The notes under the pieces: model-generated
Database searches by the model: none
What the model was told of the DNA's origin: nothing
What the model saw: only the letters and a program-made list of their open reading frames with translations
Part shown: positions 31,028-40,058 of the stretch, piece after piece
Layout: every line of letters begins with the position of its first letter
Numbering within the stretch: the stretch's first letter is position 1
Origin: Gammaproteobacteria bacterium
Lineage (GTDB): Bacteria > Pseudomonadota > Gammaproteobacteria > Pseudomonadales > Pseudohongiellaceae
Direction: 5' to 3'
Assembly: GCA_008081045.1 (NCBI GenBank)
Contig: VMDC01000001.1
Location: 124,001-188,000, forward strand
Length of the DNA stretch: 64,000 nucleotides
Made by a program: the position numbers and the translations under genes

Positions 31028-31057
31028 ATAATAGTAAAGTAAATACTTTACTATTAT
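31028..31057. promoter_or_regulatory. 30-bp palindrome, candidate operator
   Basis: ataatagtaaagta-aa-tactttactattat: 14-bp perfect arms, 2-nt centre, AT-rich island in a GC-rich context. Confidence 0.65.
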
Positions 31058-31384
31058 GACGCCTGTTCCAACTGTTTTGCTGTTTTGCCAGCTTGGCAGG
31101 GGTATTGCCGAGAGTTCGTGGTACAGCCCGGGCCAGGTTGCCCACCGCCACTGGCTGAGGGCTGCAGTCTGAGGGTCACAGACGCAGGCTACGCAGCTCC
31201 CCCGGAAGCGCCGACTGGTGGGCAGGCGTTCCCGGGCCGTGGGCTATTCGGATTGGTAATCGCAGGCTGTGGGGGCTGCCCAGTGCCGGGTGGCTCTGCT
31301 CAGGCAGGATCATCTTCGGGTGCGTGCCGACCTGGCCGTCAGCGAGCAGTTTGCAGCAAGAGGGGTCGGCCGCGGTACGCGGCG

Positions 31385-32191
31385 TCAGTTTAGTGCGCCG
31401 GGAATGCAATCCGGGACAAGACCGTTGCTGAGTGCCCGCGTTCGGACGGCAAGGGCCTGATCCATTTGATTTCGCAGGCTGTTCATCCGCGTTTCAGGGG
31501 AAGGGTGAGTTGCAAGGAATTCCGGTGGCCTTGGGCCGGCATCGGCATTCATGTTTTCCCACAGCGCGATGGACTGTTCCGGGTCGAATCCGGCTCTCGC
31601 CATGAGCATCAGTCCGATTGCGTCCGCCTCACTTTCCTGAGCGCGGTCGAATGGCAGCTGCAGCCCCAGTTGAGAGCCATAATCGATGGCCTGCACGGTT
31701 CTGCTTGAGGCACCCAGCACACGTGCCGCCGCAATGCCTGCGCTGCGTAACGCTGACCTGCTGGCTCTTTCATTACCGTGTTGTGCAAGCACATGCCCCA
31801 CTTCGTGCGCCAGGACAGCGGCGAGCTGATCCTGGTTATAGGCCACATCAAATAGCCCCGTGTACACCCCAATTTTGCCGCCGGGTAAAGCAAAGGCGTT
31901 TGCTTGAGGGCTGTCGAACACGGTGACCTCCCAGCGATTGGCGGCCTGTTGGGTTGGCTCGAGGGCCGCAATCACGTGGTCCGCAACGCACTGGACGTAA
32001 GTGGTTTCGCGAGGGTCACTGCTCACCGTTAATTCAGATTGCATCTGCCGATAGGCGCCTTCCCCCTGTCTGGCCATCTCGGCTTCCGAATAGAGCACGA
32101 CTTGCCGGCGGTTGGTGGGTGAGGTTGTGCAGGCGGTCATTAAAGCCACGAGCAACAGGGCTGCACTTAGTTTGAACACAGTCTCAGACAC
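31385..32191 (-). CDS. M48-family metallopeptidase lipoprotein
   Basis: Lipobox LMTACTTSP; VLAHEVGHVLAQHGNE (HExxH); AQESEADAIGLMLMARAGFDP. Confidence 0.92.
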   Translation of the reverse strand: MSETVFKLSAALLLVALMTACTTSPTNRRQVVLYSEAEMARQGEGAYRQMQSELTVSSDPRETTYVQCVADHVIAALEPTQQAANRWEVTVFDSPQANAFALPGGKIGVYTGLFDVAYNQDQLAAVLAHEVGHVLAQHGNERASRSALRSAGIAAARVLGASSRTVQAIDYGSQLGLQLPFDRAQESEADAIGLMLMARAGFDPEQSIALWENMNADAGPRPPEFLATHPSPETRMNSLRNQMDQALAVRTRALSNGLVPDCIPGALN

Positions 32192-32408
32192 TCCTTGCTT
32201 GCGTGAGAACCTTCTGACGACTGAACGCCATCGACTTTACCCAGCTTATCGGCCCCCGGCTTAACATGGCCAGAGAAAAAGCAGGGAGTACAGTATCCGC
32301 TGAGAAAGGGCATGGCACACCAAAAGCCCGGTTGCGATGCTCACAGTCTTGCTGCTCGGGAGAAGGCCGTGGCACGGAGTGTCTGGTTTGTCAGCTAAGC
32401 CGGTGTGT

Positions 32409-33011
32409 TCAGAATGCGCATTCAGCAGGATCCAGCTGAACCCTGAGCTCTTCGCCGGCGGTATTCCGTGTGCGCTCAAAACAGTTACCTTCGATGTCTC
32501 TGAGCAGCCTTCTGCCATTCTGATTGATCAGTGTGCTTCTTGGCCTGCTGCTCGAAATGACTGAGCGGGACCGAGCAGGCTGCCGAGTAGAGATGAGGGT
32601 GCGGGTACGCACTGGCGGGTTGCGGTAGACCACCTCCGTCGCGGGTCGGTTAGCGGTTGCTTGATTCAACAGGGAACCGAGCACAAGTCCACCTATCAGT
32701 GCCCCACCGTCGCTGCCTCCGAAACCGCCAAAGCCTCCGAAGGAACGGTACGGGGGATAAAAACCGTTGTAGGACAGATTCACAAAGCCCCGGCCGTTGC
32801 CCCACCTGTCCCATCGATGACGCCGGTTCCAGAGGCCGCTATCGTAATAGCCACTGTAGTTTGGACGATAAAAGCCTCCCCTGTAGTAATTGCCGCCAAA
32901 TTGGCTGCCTCCCCATGTTGTGAAGCCGGAGTTAAACCGGTGATCAGCGGCCGCAGAGTGGCTGAACAGGACAGCGCAAACGGCTGAAAGTAAGAAAATA
33001 GGGGTTCTCAT
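32409..33011 (-). CDS. Secreted Gly/Tyr/Arg-rich hypothetical protein
   Basis: Signal peptide LLSAVCAVLFSHSAAADH; low-complexity GGSQFGGNYYRGGFYRPNYSGYYD and GGFGGFGGSDGGALIGGLVLGSL. Confidence 0.7.
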   Translation of the reverse strand: MRTPIFLLSAVCAVLFSHSAAADHRFNSGFTTWGGSQFGGNYYRGGFYRPNYSGYYDSGLWNRRHRWDRWGNGRGFVNLSYNGFYPPYRSFGGFGGFGGSDGGALIGGLVLGSLLNQATANRPATEVVYRNPPVRTRTLISTRQPARSRSVISSSRPRSTLINQNGRRLLRDIEGNCFERTRNTAGEELRVQLDPAECAF

Positions 33012-33220
33012 AGGCTTTGCCTGTCGAGTCGGGTTCGGTGTAAAAGACGCTTTTGGGAAGATAACCCTATCAGACTAAACTGAACAAGACCTGAATACGT
33101 TTGTTAGGCCGCCAAAGCAGGACAGTGAGTCTGATTGTTGGTTCTTACGCGGGCAGTTAGGCCAGATTACTGACTAGACAGAAGCGGGGAAGGAGAAGTG
33201 GGAAGGAAGGAGCGGGAAAG

Positions 33221-34072
33221 ATGACTCAGGAAAAGAGAGTAATACAGGAAGTTCTGAGCGCACAGTCAGCAAGTGATGGTGCTGGGGTGCGGCTTAAACG
33301 GGTGTTTGGCGGGCGAGACCTGGACCGTTTTGACCCTTTTCTCATGCTTGATGAATTCGGTAGTTTTGACGCTGCGGACTACATCGGAGGCTTTCCGTCG
33401 CATCCACACCGCGGATTTGAAACAGTGACCTATATGCTGGAGGGCTACATGGAGCACCGGGATCATATGGATAATCTTGGTCGCCTCGGCCCGGGTGACG
33501 TGCAGTGGATGAATGCCGGGTCAGGTGTCATTCATTCTGAAATGCCGCAGCAGAAAGAGGGGAGAATGCGGGGCTTCCAGCTCTGGATAAATTTGCCCGC
33601 AGCTGAAAAGATGACGCCTGCTTCCTATCAAGATATCGGAGCTCAGGATATTCCTCAGTATCAGATGGACCACATTGAAGTCAGAGCGATAGCAGGTCGC
33701 CTGATGGTAAATGAGCAGGAGGTGACTGGCGCTGTGACTCATCCAAGTACAGAGCCCGGATATCTGGACTTGCAGATAGCGTCCCCAGACGCGGTCCGGA
33801 TTCTGATTCCTGATGGTCATAATGCGCTGTTATACGTGTATGAGGGAAGCCTCACGGTTGGCGACCATGACTACCGCCTCGTAGCAGGCAAGATGGGCCG
33901 GCTCTCCCACCAAGGACTGCTTGTGCTGCAGGCAGAACCGGGAACCAGAGTTCTGGTTATCAGCGGAAAGCCCATCGGTGAACCAATCGTTCATTACGGC
34001 CCGTTCGTGATGAATACCATGGCCGAAATTAAACAGGCAGTCACTGATTATAATTCCGGAAAACTGGTGTAG
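33221..34072 (+). CDS. Pirin family protein
   Basis: FDPFLMLDEFGSFDAADYIGGFPSHPHRGFETVTYMLEG...HRDHMDNLGRLGPGDVQWMNAGSGVIHSEMP. Confidence 0.96.
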   Translation: MTQEKRVIQEVLSAQSASDGAGVRLKRVFGGRDLDRFDPFLMLDEFGSFDAADYIGGFPSHPHRGFETVTYMLEGYMEHRDHMDNLGRLGPGDVQWMNAGSGVIHSEMPQQKEGRMRGFQLWINLPAAEKMTPASYQDIGAQDIPQYQMDHIEVRAIAGRLMVNEQEVTGAVTHPSTEPGYLDLQIASPDAVRILIPDGHNALLYVYEGSLTVGDHDYRLVAGKMGRLSHQGLLVLQAEPGTRVLVISGKPIGEPIVHYGPFVMNTMAEIKQAVTDYNSGKLV

Positions 34073-34122
34073 CGCACACTTTCACTCTGCCTGTCTTTCT
34101 GATCGCCCTCAGGTGAACGCGT

Positions 34123-35049
34123 TCACAGCGGCAGTCTGATGCCTTCCCGGGCGACATTGAAGCCTCGATTCTGTACGAGCCGACTGGCATCGCTGCCCGG
34201 GTCCAGAAGGGGATTCGACTGGTTCATATGTATAAACCAGATCTTATTGCGTACCTCCGCGCTGCTTTGCGCAAACAGCGCCATGGTTTCTGAAACGAAT
34301 GGATGCGGGATCTGCGACATATCACGATTGCCAAGTTCACCATCGGCAAAGAAAGAGGCATCAATCAGCGCATAGTCAACTGTTTCTAACACCTCAACAA
34401 TACTGACCTCCCAGTCTTCCCACTTATTGATGTCAGGAATAAAAAGCGCTGTTCGGTTAGGCCCTTCAATGCGATAGCCCACAGTTTCGGAATATTCGTC
34501 GCGATGAGGGACGAGAAACGGGATAACACTCAGCTCATTCAAACGAATGGGCGTGTCATGCTCGAGGCGCCTGAGATCGATGTTGCCGAGTGAAACGAGC
34601 TGGCTCCACGGACCATTGCTGGAGAGAAATTCAAGCATTCTTGGCATTGCGTAAACCGGGACGCCCTGCGTACCCATCGCTTCTCTGCCCAGATGCATCA
34701 GGCCGGTATAGTGGCCGATGTGTGCGTGGGTTAAAAAGATGCCCGTCAGAGGAAAAGGTGCTTCCCGCTGCAACCGGTAGAGCTGGTCGCGAAATTCGGG
34801 TGTTGCCTCAAACAGGTAGCTTGAGTCACTGGCGCGATCAATGACGGCGATGGCGGTCGGTTCCTGCCGCAGCGACATGTCTTCCCAGGCCGGCAGACAG
34901 CGGGGCTCATAGCAGCCAGCCTGCGGAAAGCTGGCATCCTGACCCACGCCCAGTACATAGACATAAGGGGATGTTTGGGTGGCGGCTGCCGTCGAGACGA
35001 GCAGCGCTACCGCGGCAACCAGCCGCCTAAGTAAAACGCTCAGAGTCAT
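34123..35049 (-). CDS. PqqB-like MBL-fold protein with signal peptide
   Basis: YVLGVGQDASFPQAGC; GIFLTHAHIGHYTGLMHLGREAMG; LVPHRDEYSETVGYRIEG. Confidence 0.8.
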   Translation of the reverse strand: MTLSVLLRRLVAAVALLVSTAAATQTSPYVYVLGVGQDASFPQAGCYEPRCLPAWEDMSLRQEPTAIAVIDRASDSSYLFEATPEFRDQLYRLQREAPFPLTGIFLTHAHIGHYTGLMHLGREAMGTQGVPVYAMPRMLEFLSSNGPWSQLVSLGNIDLRRLEHDTPIRLNELSVIPFLVPHRDEYSETVGYRIEGPNRTALFIPDINKWEDWEVSIVEVLETVDYALIDASFFADGELGNRDMSQIPHPFVSETMALFAQSSAEVRNKIWFIHMNQSNPLLDPGSDASRLVQNRGFNVAREGIRLPL

Positions 35050-35087
35050 TAAGGTTTCCTGACAATCATGATTTTTGCGCCATGCTT

Positions 35088-35594
35088 TTAGCTTCTGGCG
35101 ACAGCAGATATCGCGCGTATTGAATCACCAGGCCGGATCTGCCCCGATCCTGTCACCGTCGCACGCAGGCCTGCGCTGAGCGCCAGATCAGGAAGTGCTG
35201 CAGGATGAATGATGCTGGCCAGATAGGCACAGGGAGCGCAAAGTTCGACGCCGAACAGTTCGGCCTCACCGAGTCTGAAATGCTGACCCACCAGCGCATT
35301 GAGGTCAATTCCCGAAGTGATAATGCTGCGCCGGAATTCTCCATAATCATAAGTCAGGTCATGGATTGATAAAAATTTGTCCAGCGCTTCCCGCTCTACC
35401 AGGCTGACATGGTTCTCCAGCACCGGCAATCCTCTGGCCAGATGCGTCTCAGCCAGCTTATGGTAGCGATCGCCCACCAGACCTTTTCCCGCTTCCAGGG
35501 TCGCCGTATCAACGCGCTCGACCGCCTGCCGTTTCGCTTTGGCCAGATAGATGTGCTCGAGTTTTCCCATCTCTTGCTCCCTCGGCTCCGTCAT
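35088..35594 (-). CDS. MOSC-domain protein
   Basis: RRSIITSGIDLNALVGQHFRLGEAELFGVELCAPC. Confidence 0.88.
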   Translation of the reverse strand: MTEPREQEMGKLEHIYLAKAKRQAVERVDTATLEAGKGLVGDRYHKLAETHLARGLPVLENHVSLVEREALDKFLSIHDLTYDYGEFRRSIITSGIDLNALVGQHFRLGEAELFGVELCAPCAYLASIIHPAALPDLALSAGLRATVTGSGQIRPGDSIRAISAVARS

Positions 35595-35600
35595 CAGACG

Positions 35601-36020
35601 TCAATCGGAAATGAGTGCGATAACGGCACCGTCAGGGTCTTGAATGACACAAAAATCGCTGCCTCCCATCCTCCTGGGCCCGTCCAGCACTTTGCCCTTT
35701 AATCGCTCAGCTTCGGCAGCGCTGGCGGCAACATCAGCGACTCTGACATACATCAGCCACTGGGCAGGCAGGTTGGCATTCATGCCCCGTGCGTGACAAA
35801 TGCCTGCCAAAGTTTCACCGCTGCCTGGCAGATTAAGATTGAAATCGGAGTAGGTGCCCATTTCTACGTCGGCTGACTTCCAGCCAATGACTTTGCAGTA
35901 GAAATCTTTGCTTCGCGCCGCATTGTCCACGCTGAGATCAACCCATTCGATACGGCCAATATGATCTTCTTCCGATCCTTCCGCCTTCGGCTTTGATTCG
36001 ATCGGGTTTTCTTCATTCAT
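35601..36020 (-). CDS. VOC (glyoxalase/bleomycin-resistance) family protein
   Basis: IEWVDLSVDNAARSKDFYCKVIGW; CVIQDPDGAVIALIS; start MNEENP at 36020. Confidence 0.85.
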   Translation of the reverse strand: MNEENPIESKPKAEGSEEDHIGRIEWVDLSVDNAARSKDFYCKVIGWKSADVEMGTYSDFNLNLPGSGETLAGICHARGMNANLPAQWLMYVRVADVAASAAEAERLKGKVLDGPRRMGGSDFCVIQDPDGAVIALISD

Positions 36021-36567
36021 GTTCTGGTCCAAGAATGTGAGTAGGCAAGCCGTCCAGACTGACGGCATTTTTCCGCCCCCAATACTCTTTGATGTCCTGG
36101 TCATTTTTGCTGCCCAGCCACTTGTCCATGTCGTCGCGCTCCTGCTGGAACTTGAACAGAGGTACGCCAAAACCGCAGGAGGTCTGCACCAGTTCAATGT
36201 GGAAATCCACCAGTTGCCTGGTGCTTGGGTGGGGCGTGAAAAGTGTATCAAGGGCTGCGAATTCTGCATCCCTTGCATGAAAGGCCTGCGCCTTCCCGTA
36301 CAGCCTGAGAATCTTCGGCCTGCCGTCAAAGGCGCAGAACATCAGTGTCATACGATTGTTCTGGGAGAGATGCGCAGCCGTTTCATTACCGCTGCCAGTG
36401 ACATTGCGCCAGACCAGTCTGTTGGCATCCATCAAGCGGAGAGAATCCCAGCCTTTTGGGGACACATTTATCTTGCCATCGTTGGCTGCGGTACCGACGA
36501 AAAATAGCTTTTGGGCTCTGATGAAATCGGCATGATCCTCCTGAAGAGATTGATAGCGCTTTCCCAT
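36013..36567 (-). CDS. Pyridoxamine 5'-phosphate oxidase family protein
   Basis: FFVGTAANDGKINVSPKGWDSLRLMDANRLVWRNVTGSGNETAAHL. Confidence 0.88.
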   Translation of the reverse strand: MGKRYQSLQEDHADFIRAQKLFFVGTAANDGKINVSPKGWDSLRLMDANRLVWRNVTGSGNETAAHLSQNNRMTLMFCAFDGRPKILRLYGKAQAFHARDAEFAALDTLFTPHPSTRQLVDFHIELVQTSCGFGVPLFKFQQERDDMDKWLGSKNDQDIKEYWGRKNAVSLDGLPTHILGPEHE

Positions 36568-36712
36568 GGGTCATATCCTGCAGAGAGTGAACCCGCTGAG
36601 TCTAGCCTAAGATCCAGGCTGCGCAAAACCGGTCGACCGATAGCCGATATGCGGCAAGCGCTGCGTTGCGCTGGCGGGCAAAATTCGGCTACAGACAGCA
36701 CGGTTTGCGAGC

Positions 36713-37255
36713 TCAGCACATCTCGACATTAAAGCCTTCGCTCGGAGCAGGTTCCCGGAAATATTGAGTGACCTGTTGGAAAAACTGCTCATTATCAAAC
36801 CGCTGCCTGTCGGGTTGTTCCGCACGTCGCTTGCGCAATCGCTCCAGACAGATGGCGTCACTTACCTTCAGATACAGCAATTTTCCTTCAGCACCAGAGT
36901 CTTCATACAGGCACTTGAACCATGCTCTCTGCCGGATGGTGTTGGCCGGGAAGTCCAGCACGACAGTCGTTCCTGTCATGAGTAGGTTTTTGACGTGCCT
37001 CCCGACGACGGGCCTCAGTCGAGCGGAGTAGTGCAGGTAGTCATCCAGCGTTTTGATCTGTTCCGGGTACAGCATCTCGAGCCATTCGTCCTCAGAGATC
37101 AGCACGGCCTTTTCTGCTTCGGCGAGTCTCCGGGCGTGGGTCGATTTTCCTGCGCCCATCTTGCCGCAGAAAAAATACAGCGTTGTCTGGTTCAGCTCGG
37201 AACTCCGGAACACGGCTGCGTTGCTAATCCGGCAGCGAAAAAACGTAAATCGCAT
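36713..37255 (-). CDS. P-loop AAA-type ATPase/kinase
   Basis: LYFFCGKMGAGKSTHARRLAE Walker A; VVLDFPANTIRQRAWF. Confidence 0.85.
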   Translation of the reverse strand: MRFTFFRCRISNAAVFRSSELNQTTLYFFCGKMGAGKSTHARRLAEAEKAVLISEDEWLEMLYPEQIKTLDDYLHYSARLRPVVGRHVKNLLMTGTTVVLDFPANTIRQRAWFKCLYEDSGAEGKLLYLKVSDAICLERLRKRRAEQPDRQRFDNEQFFQQVTQYFREPAPSEGFNVEMC

Positions 37256-39401
37256 TGCCCCAGCGCGGATAAGTGATCTCGGTGGCAATGACGCCGGGCA
37301 CGACCCGCGGACTGGTCCCACCGAGTGCCGAGGTCACGGCGATATACTGCTTACCGTCAATCGCGAAACTCACCGGGTGGCCCTGCACGGAAGTTCCCAG
37401 TCGGGTCTCCCAGAGAATGTCGCCCGTATCGACATCAAAAGCCTTGAAACGGCGGTCGAGATCCCCGACGAAGACCAGGCCTCCGGCAGTCGAAATCGTG
37501 CCGGTATGCAAAGAGGCGCGCTGTTGATGGCTCCAGACTTCTTCCATGGTGTCTGCGTGGTACGCACCCACCTTACCGAGGTTGCCATCGGTCCCCGGCA
37601 TTTCAAAGAACTTGCGACTTGCTGCCAGGCCGCCGCCCCCCTGTACCAGCGCGACTTCGCGCGCAGCGTTTTCTAGGCAGGTCTGGCTCAGCGGCGCGAT
37701 GATGAGGCCTGAAGGTGGATGGTAGGTCATGGAATGCCAGTCCTTGCCACCAGCGCTGGAGGGGCAGGCTGAAGTCCACTCGTTGAGTTGAGCATTCTGG
37801 ATGTCTTCCCGATAAGTGACTTCACCGGTTTCCGGGTCGATATGGGTAAAAGCATTCTGAAAGACCGTTTCTTTGAAGCCTCTGAACTTGCCGTTGACTC
37901 TGTCGTTTTTCCAGAGAATGCCGTATTTCCCGATCGAATAGACCAGTTTCTCGTCACCGCGGTTTACCAGCACCCGCTCAAACACTTCATCGAGATCAAG
38001 CGCTTCGGCCGGAACATGTTGGAAATACCAATCGAGCTCGCCACTGTCCGTACGCACCGCGACCGTGGAGTTGGTATAAAGCCCGACGTCATTGATGGTC
38101 ATATGTCGCGATACCGGTACCCAGGGTTTCTGCTGCGCAGTGCCCCAGTAGGTCAGTTTCAGGTCAGGGTCATAAGAGCCGGTAATCCAGGTTTCTCCGC
38201 CGGCCCGGAAGAGGTTGTCCAGACCGCCCCAGGTATCGCCGCCGGGCTCCCCCATTTCGGCAATGGTTTCAAATTGCCACAGGAGTGCGCCGTCGTCAGC
38301 GTTGTAAGCACTGATGTAGCAGTCCTCAGGGATATAGCGCGCGCAGCCGGCGAGGCCCACTATCACTTTACCATCGGCTACGATAGGGCCCGATGAGTTC
38401 GAGAAACCTTTGCTGTTGTCCGCAATGACCGTTTCCCATACCTGCTCGCCGGTGCGCGCGTCCAGTGCAACCAGACGGGCATCAGTTGTTGCCTGAATGA
38501 TTTTGTCGTCGTACATGGCAATGTTGCGCATATCCTGCCGGTTGGCCGGGCCGGTCCAGTGTTCCCAGATCAGTTCGCCGGTCTTGCCATCAAGCGCCTG
38601 TATGACATTGCCGGGGTTGATCAGATAAACAATGCCGTTATAGACCAGCGGAGCTGGCTCGGAATCCCCTTCGTGCATATTCCAGACCCATTCAAGGGTC
38701 AGGTTGCCCACATTTTCCTTGTTGATCTGATCAAGCGGACTGTAAGAATGCGCATAGTAATTACGCCGATGCATCGGCCAGTCATTCGGGCTGGGATCGC
38801 GCAGCATGGCATCGGTCAGGGGCACAAATGGAACGAAGTCTTCGGTGTTGCCTGCCACCGTCAGTCCTTCGGGAGCGGGAGGTTCAGGGCGCTGACGCCG
38901 GGCCACCACCGCCGAAATATTATCGGCAATTTCAAAATCGGTCTCCGGCGTAAGGGCGGTGATGACGCTGTCAACGCCATTCTGACTGAGGATGTGTGCA
39001 ACGAGGTTTAAATAGTCGACCTCTGTCAGATTCTCATTGCCTCCGGGCGGCATGTTGGCTCTGATGTTGCCCAGTAACAGGGCAGGACTCTGTTCCCCCC
39101 AGCGCTGGACAAAGCTGTTGCCTGTGAGCAAGGGACCAAGGGTTGTGCCTTCCAGGTTCGCGCCATGACATACAGCGCAGTTCATCTCGTAGGTTCGGGC
39201 GCCGGCATCCGCCTGCGTATCGAAAGTCACAGCACCGGGGGTTTCTGCCGGTGTCGCGCTCGGTGGCGGCGCGGTGGCGACCTCAATCGCGGTCGTTGAG
39301 GAAGAATCAGGCCCGCAGGCGCTTAATGCACCGAGAAAAATAATGGTTGTGAGCTGTTTGATGCCAGATTTCTCATAGTTGTGAATGTGCTTCATGGTCA
39401 C
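37224..39401 (-). CDS. Quinoprotein: N-terminal cytochrome c domain plus PQQ beta-propeller dehydrogenase
   Basis: MNCAVCHGANLEG haem site near the N-terminus; repeated ALDAKTGELIWE-type PQQ blades; lipobox-like LSACGPD. Confidence 0.88.
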   Translation of the reverse strand: MTMKHIHNYEKSGIKQLTTIIFLGALSACGPDSSSTTAIEVATAPPPSATPAETPGAVTFDTQADAGARTYEMNCAVCHGANLEGTTLGPLLTGNSFVQRWGEQSPALLLGNIRANMPPGGNENLTEVDYLNLVAHILSQNGVDSVITALTPETDFEIADNISAVVARRQRPEPPAPEGLTVAGNTEDFVPFVPLTDAMLRDPSPNDWPMHRRNYYAHSYSPLDQINKENVGNLTLEWVWNMHEGDSEPAPLVYNGIVYLINPGNVIQALDGKTGELIWEHWTGPANRQDMRNIAMYDDKIIQATTDARLVALDARTGEQVWETVIADNSKGFSNSSGPIVADGKVIVGLAGCARYIPEDCYISAYNADDGALLWQFETIAEMGEPGGDTWGGLDNLFRAGGETWITGSYDPDLKLTYWGTAQQKPWVPVSRHMTINDVGLYTNSTVAVRTDSGELDWYFQHVPAEALDLDEVFERVLVNRGDEKLVYSIGKYGILWKNDRVNGKFRGFKETVFQNAFTHIDPETGEVTYREDIQNAQLNEWTSACPSSAGGKDWHSMTYHPPSGLIIAPLSQTCLENAAREVALVQGGGGLAASRKFFEMPGTDGNLGKVGAYHADTMEEVWSHQQRASLHTGTISTAGGLVFVGDLDRRFKAFDVDTGDILWETRLGTSVQGHPVSFAIDGKQYIAVTSALGGTSPRVVPGVIATEITYPRWGNAIYVFSLPD

Positions 39402-39470
39402 TCTCTACTGATCAAGTCTGCTGTCGCACGGTGGCGTCAGATTAAGGTGAATGGTGAATTGCCGCCCTCG

Positions 39471-39920
39471 TCAGGAGCGGTCAAAATGGCTTCTGAGAAA
39501 GATCCATCCCCGCAGTTCACCGGCGGCGTTGGTTTCGCTGTGAACCTGAATATAGAGCGCATTGTTGCGCAGGGCAGTGAGCTGCTCATCGGTGAGTTCA
39601 AGAGTAGCGCGGATCTCGCCGTCGGTGGCCGCGTCAATCTCGAGAACCTGAACGACAGGTCCCGGCTGTGCGGGCGGGCCATTGTGAAGATGGGCGCTCG
39701 TTGCAGCTGAGCTCATGCCTGTGAAATGGCCGGCTACCTCCAACCGCTGGTCAGTCAGTGTCAGAAGCACTTCGCCCTCGCCAAGAATGTCATTAACTGT
39801 CTGAGGCGTTGTCGGCATGGGTGACAGGCGGGCCCGGAAGACTTCCTGAGCATATCCGCTTGAGCTGTGTCCCAGCATAAAAATGGAAAAAGTTAGCGCG
39901 AGGGCTTGGCCGAGTTTCAT
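39471..39920 (-). CDS. CHRD-domain secreted protein
   Basis: SSAATSAHLHNGPPAQPGPVVQVLE...LRNNALYIQVHSETNAAGELRGWI. Confidence 0.92.
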   Translation of the reverse strand: MKLGQALALTFSIFMLGHSSSGYAQEVFRARLSPMPTTPQTVNDILGEGEVLLTLTDQRLEVAGHFTGMSSAATSAHLHNGPPAQPGPVVQVLEIDAATDGEIRATLELTDEQLTALRNNALYIQVHSETNAAGELRGWIFLRSHFDRS

Positions 39921-40058
39921 AAATACCTCTTGGCTCTTATTAATGAGACTGTCTTTCAGAAACCTAGCATTTCTCTCGGGGTATGCCTACGCCTTGAGCG
40001 CTGCCGGCTTGCTACGGGATGGGATTGTCAGATTCGTTCCCTCAGCAGGAAGCGCGCG

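Noticed and set aside
31028-31057. Palindrome considered as a rho-independent terminator
   Set aside because: AT-rich stem, 2-nt centre and no following T tract; an operator-like site is more plausible.
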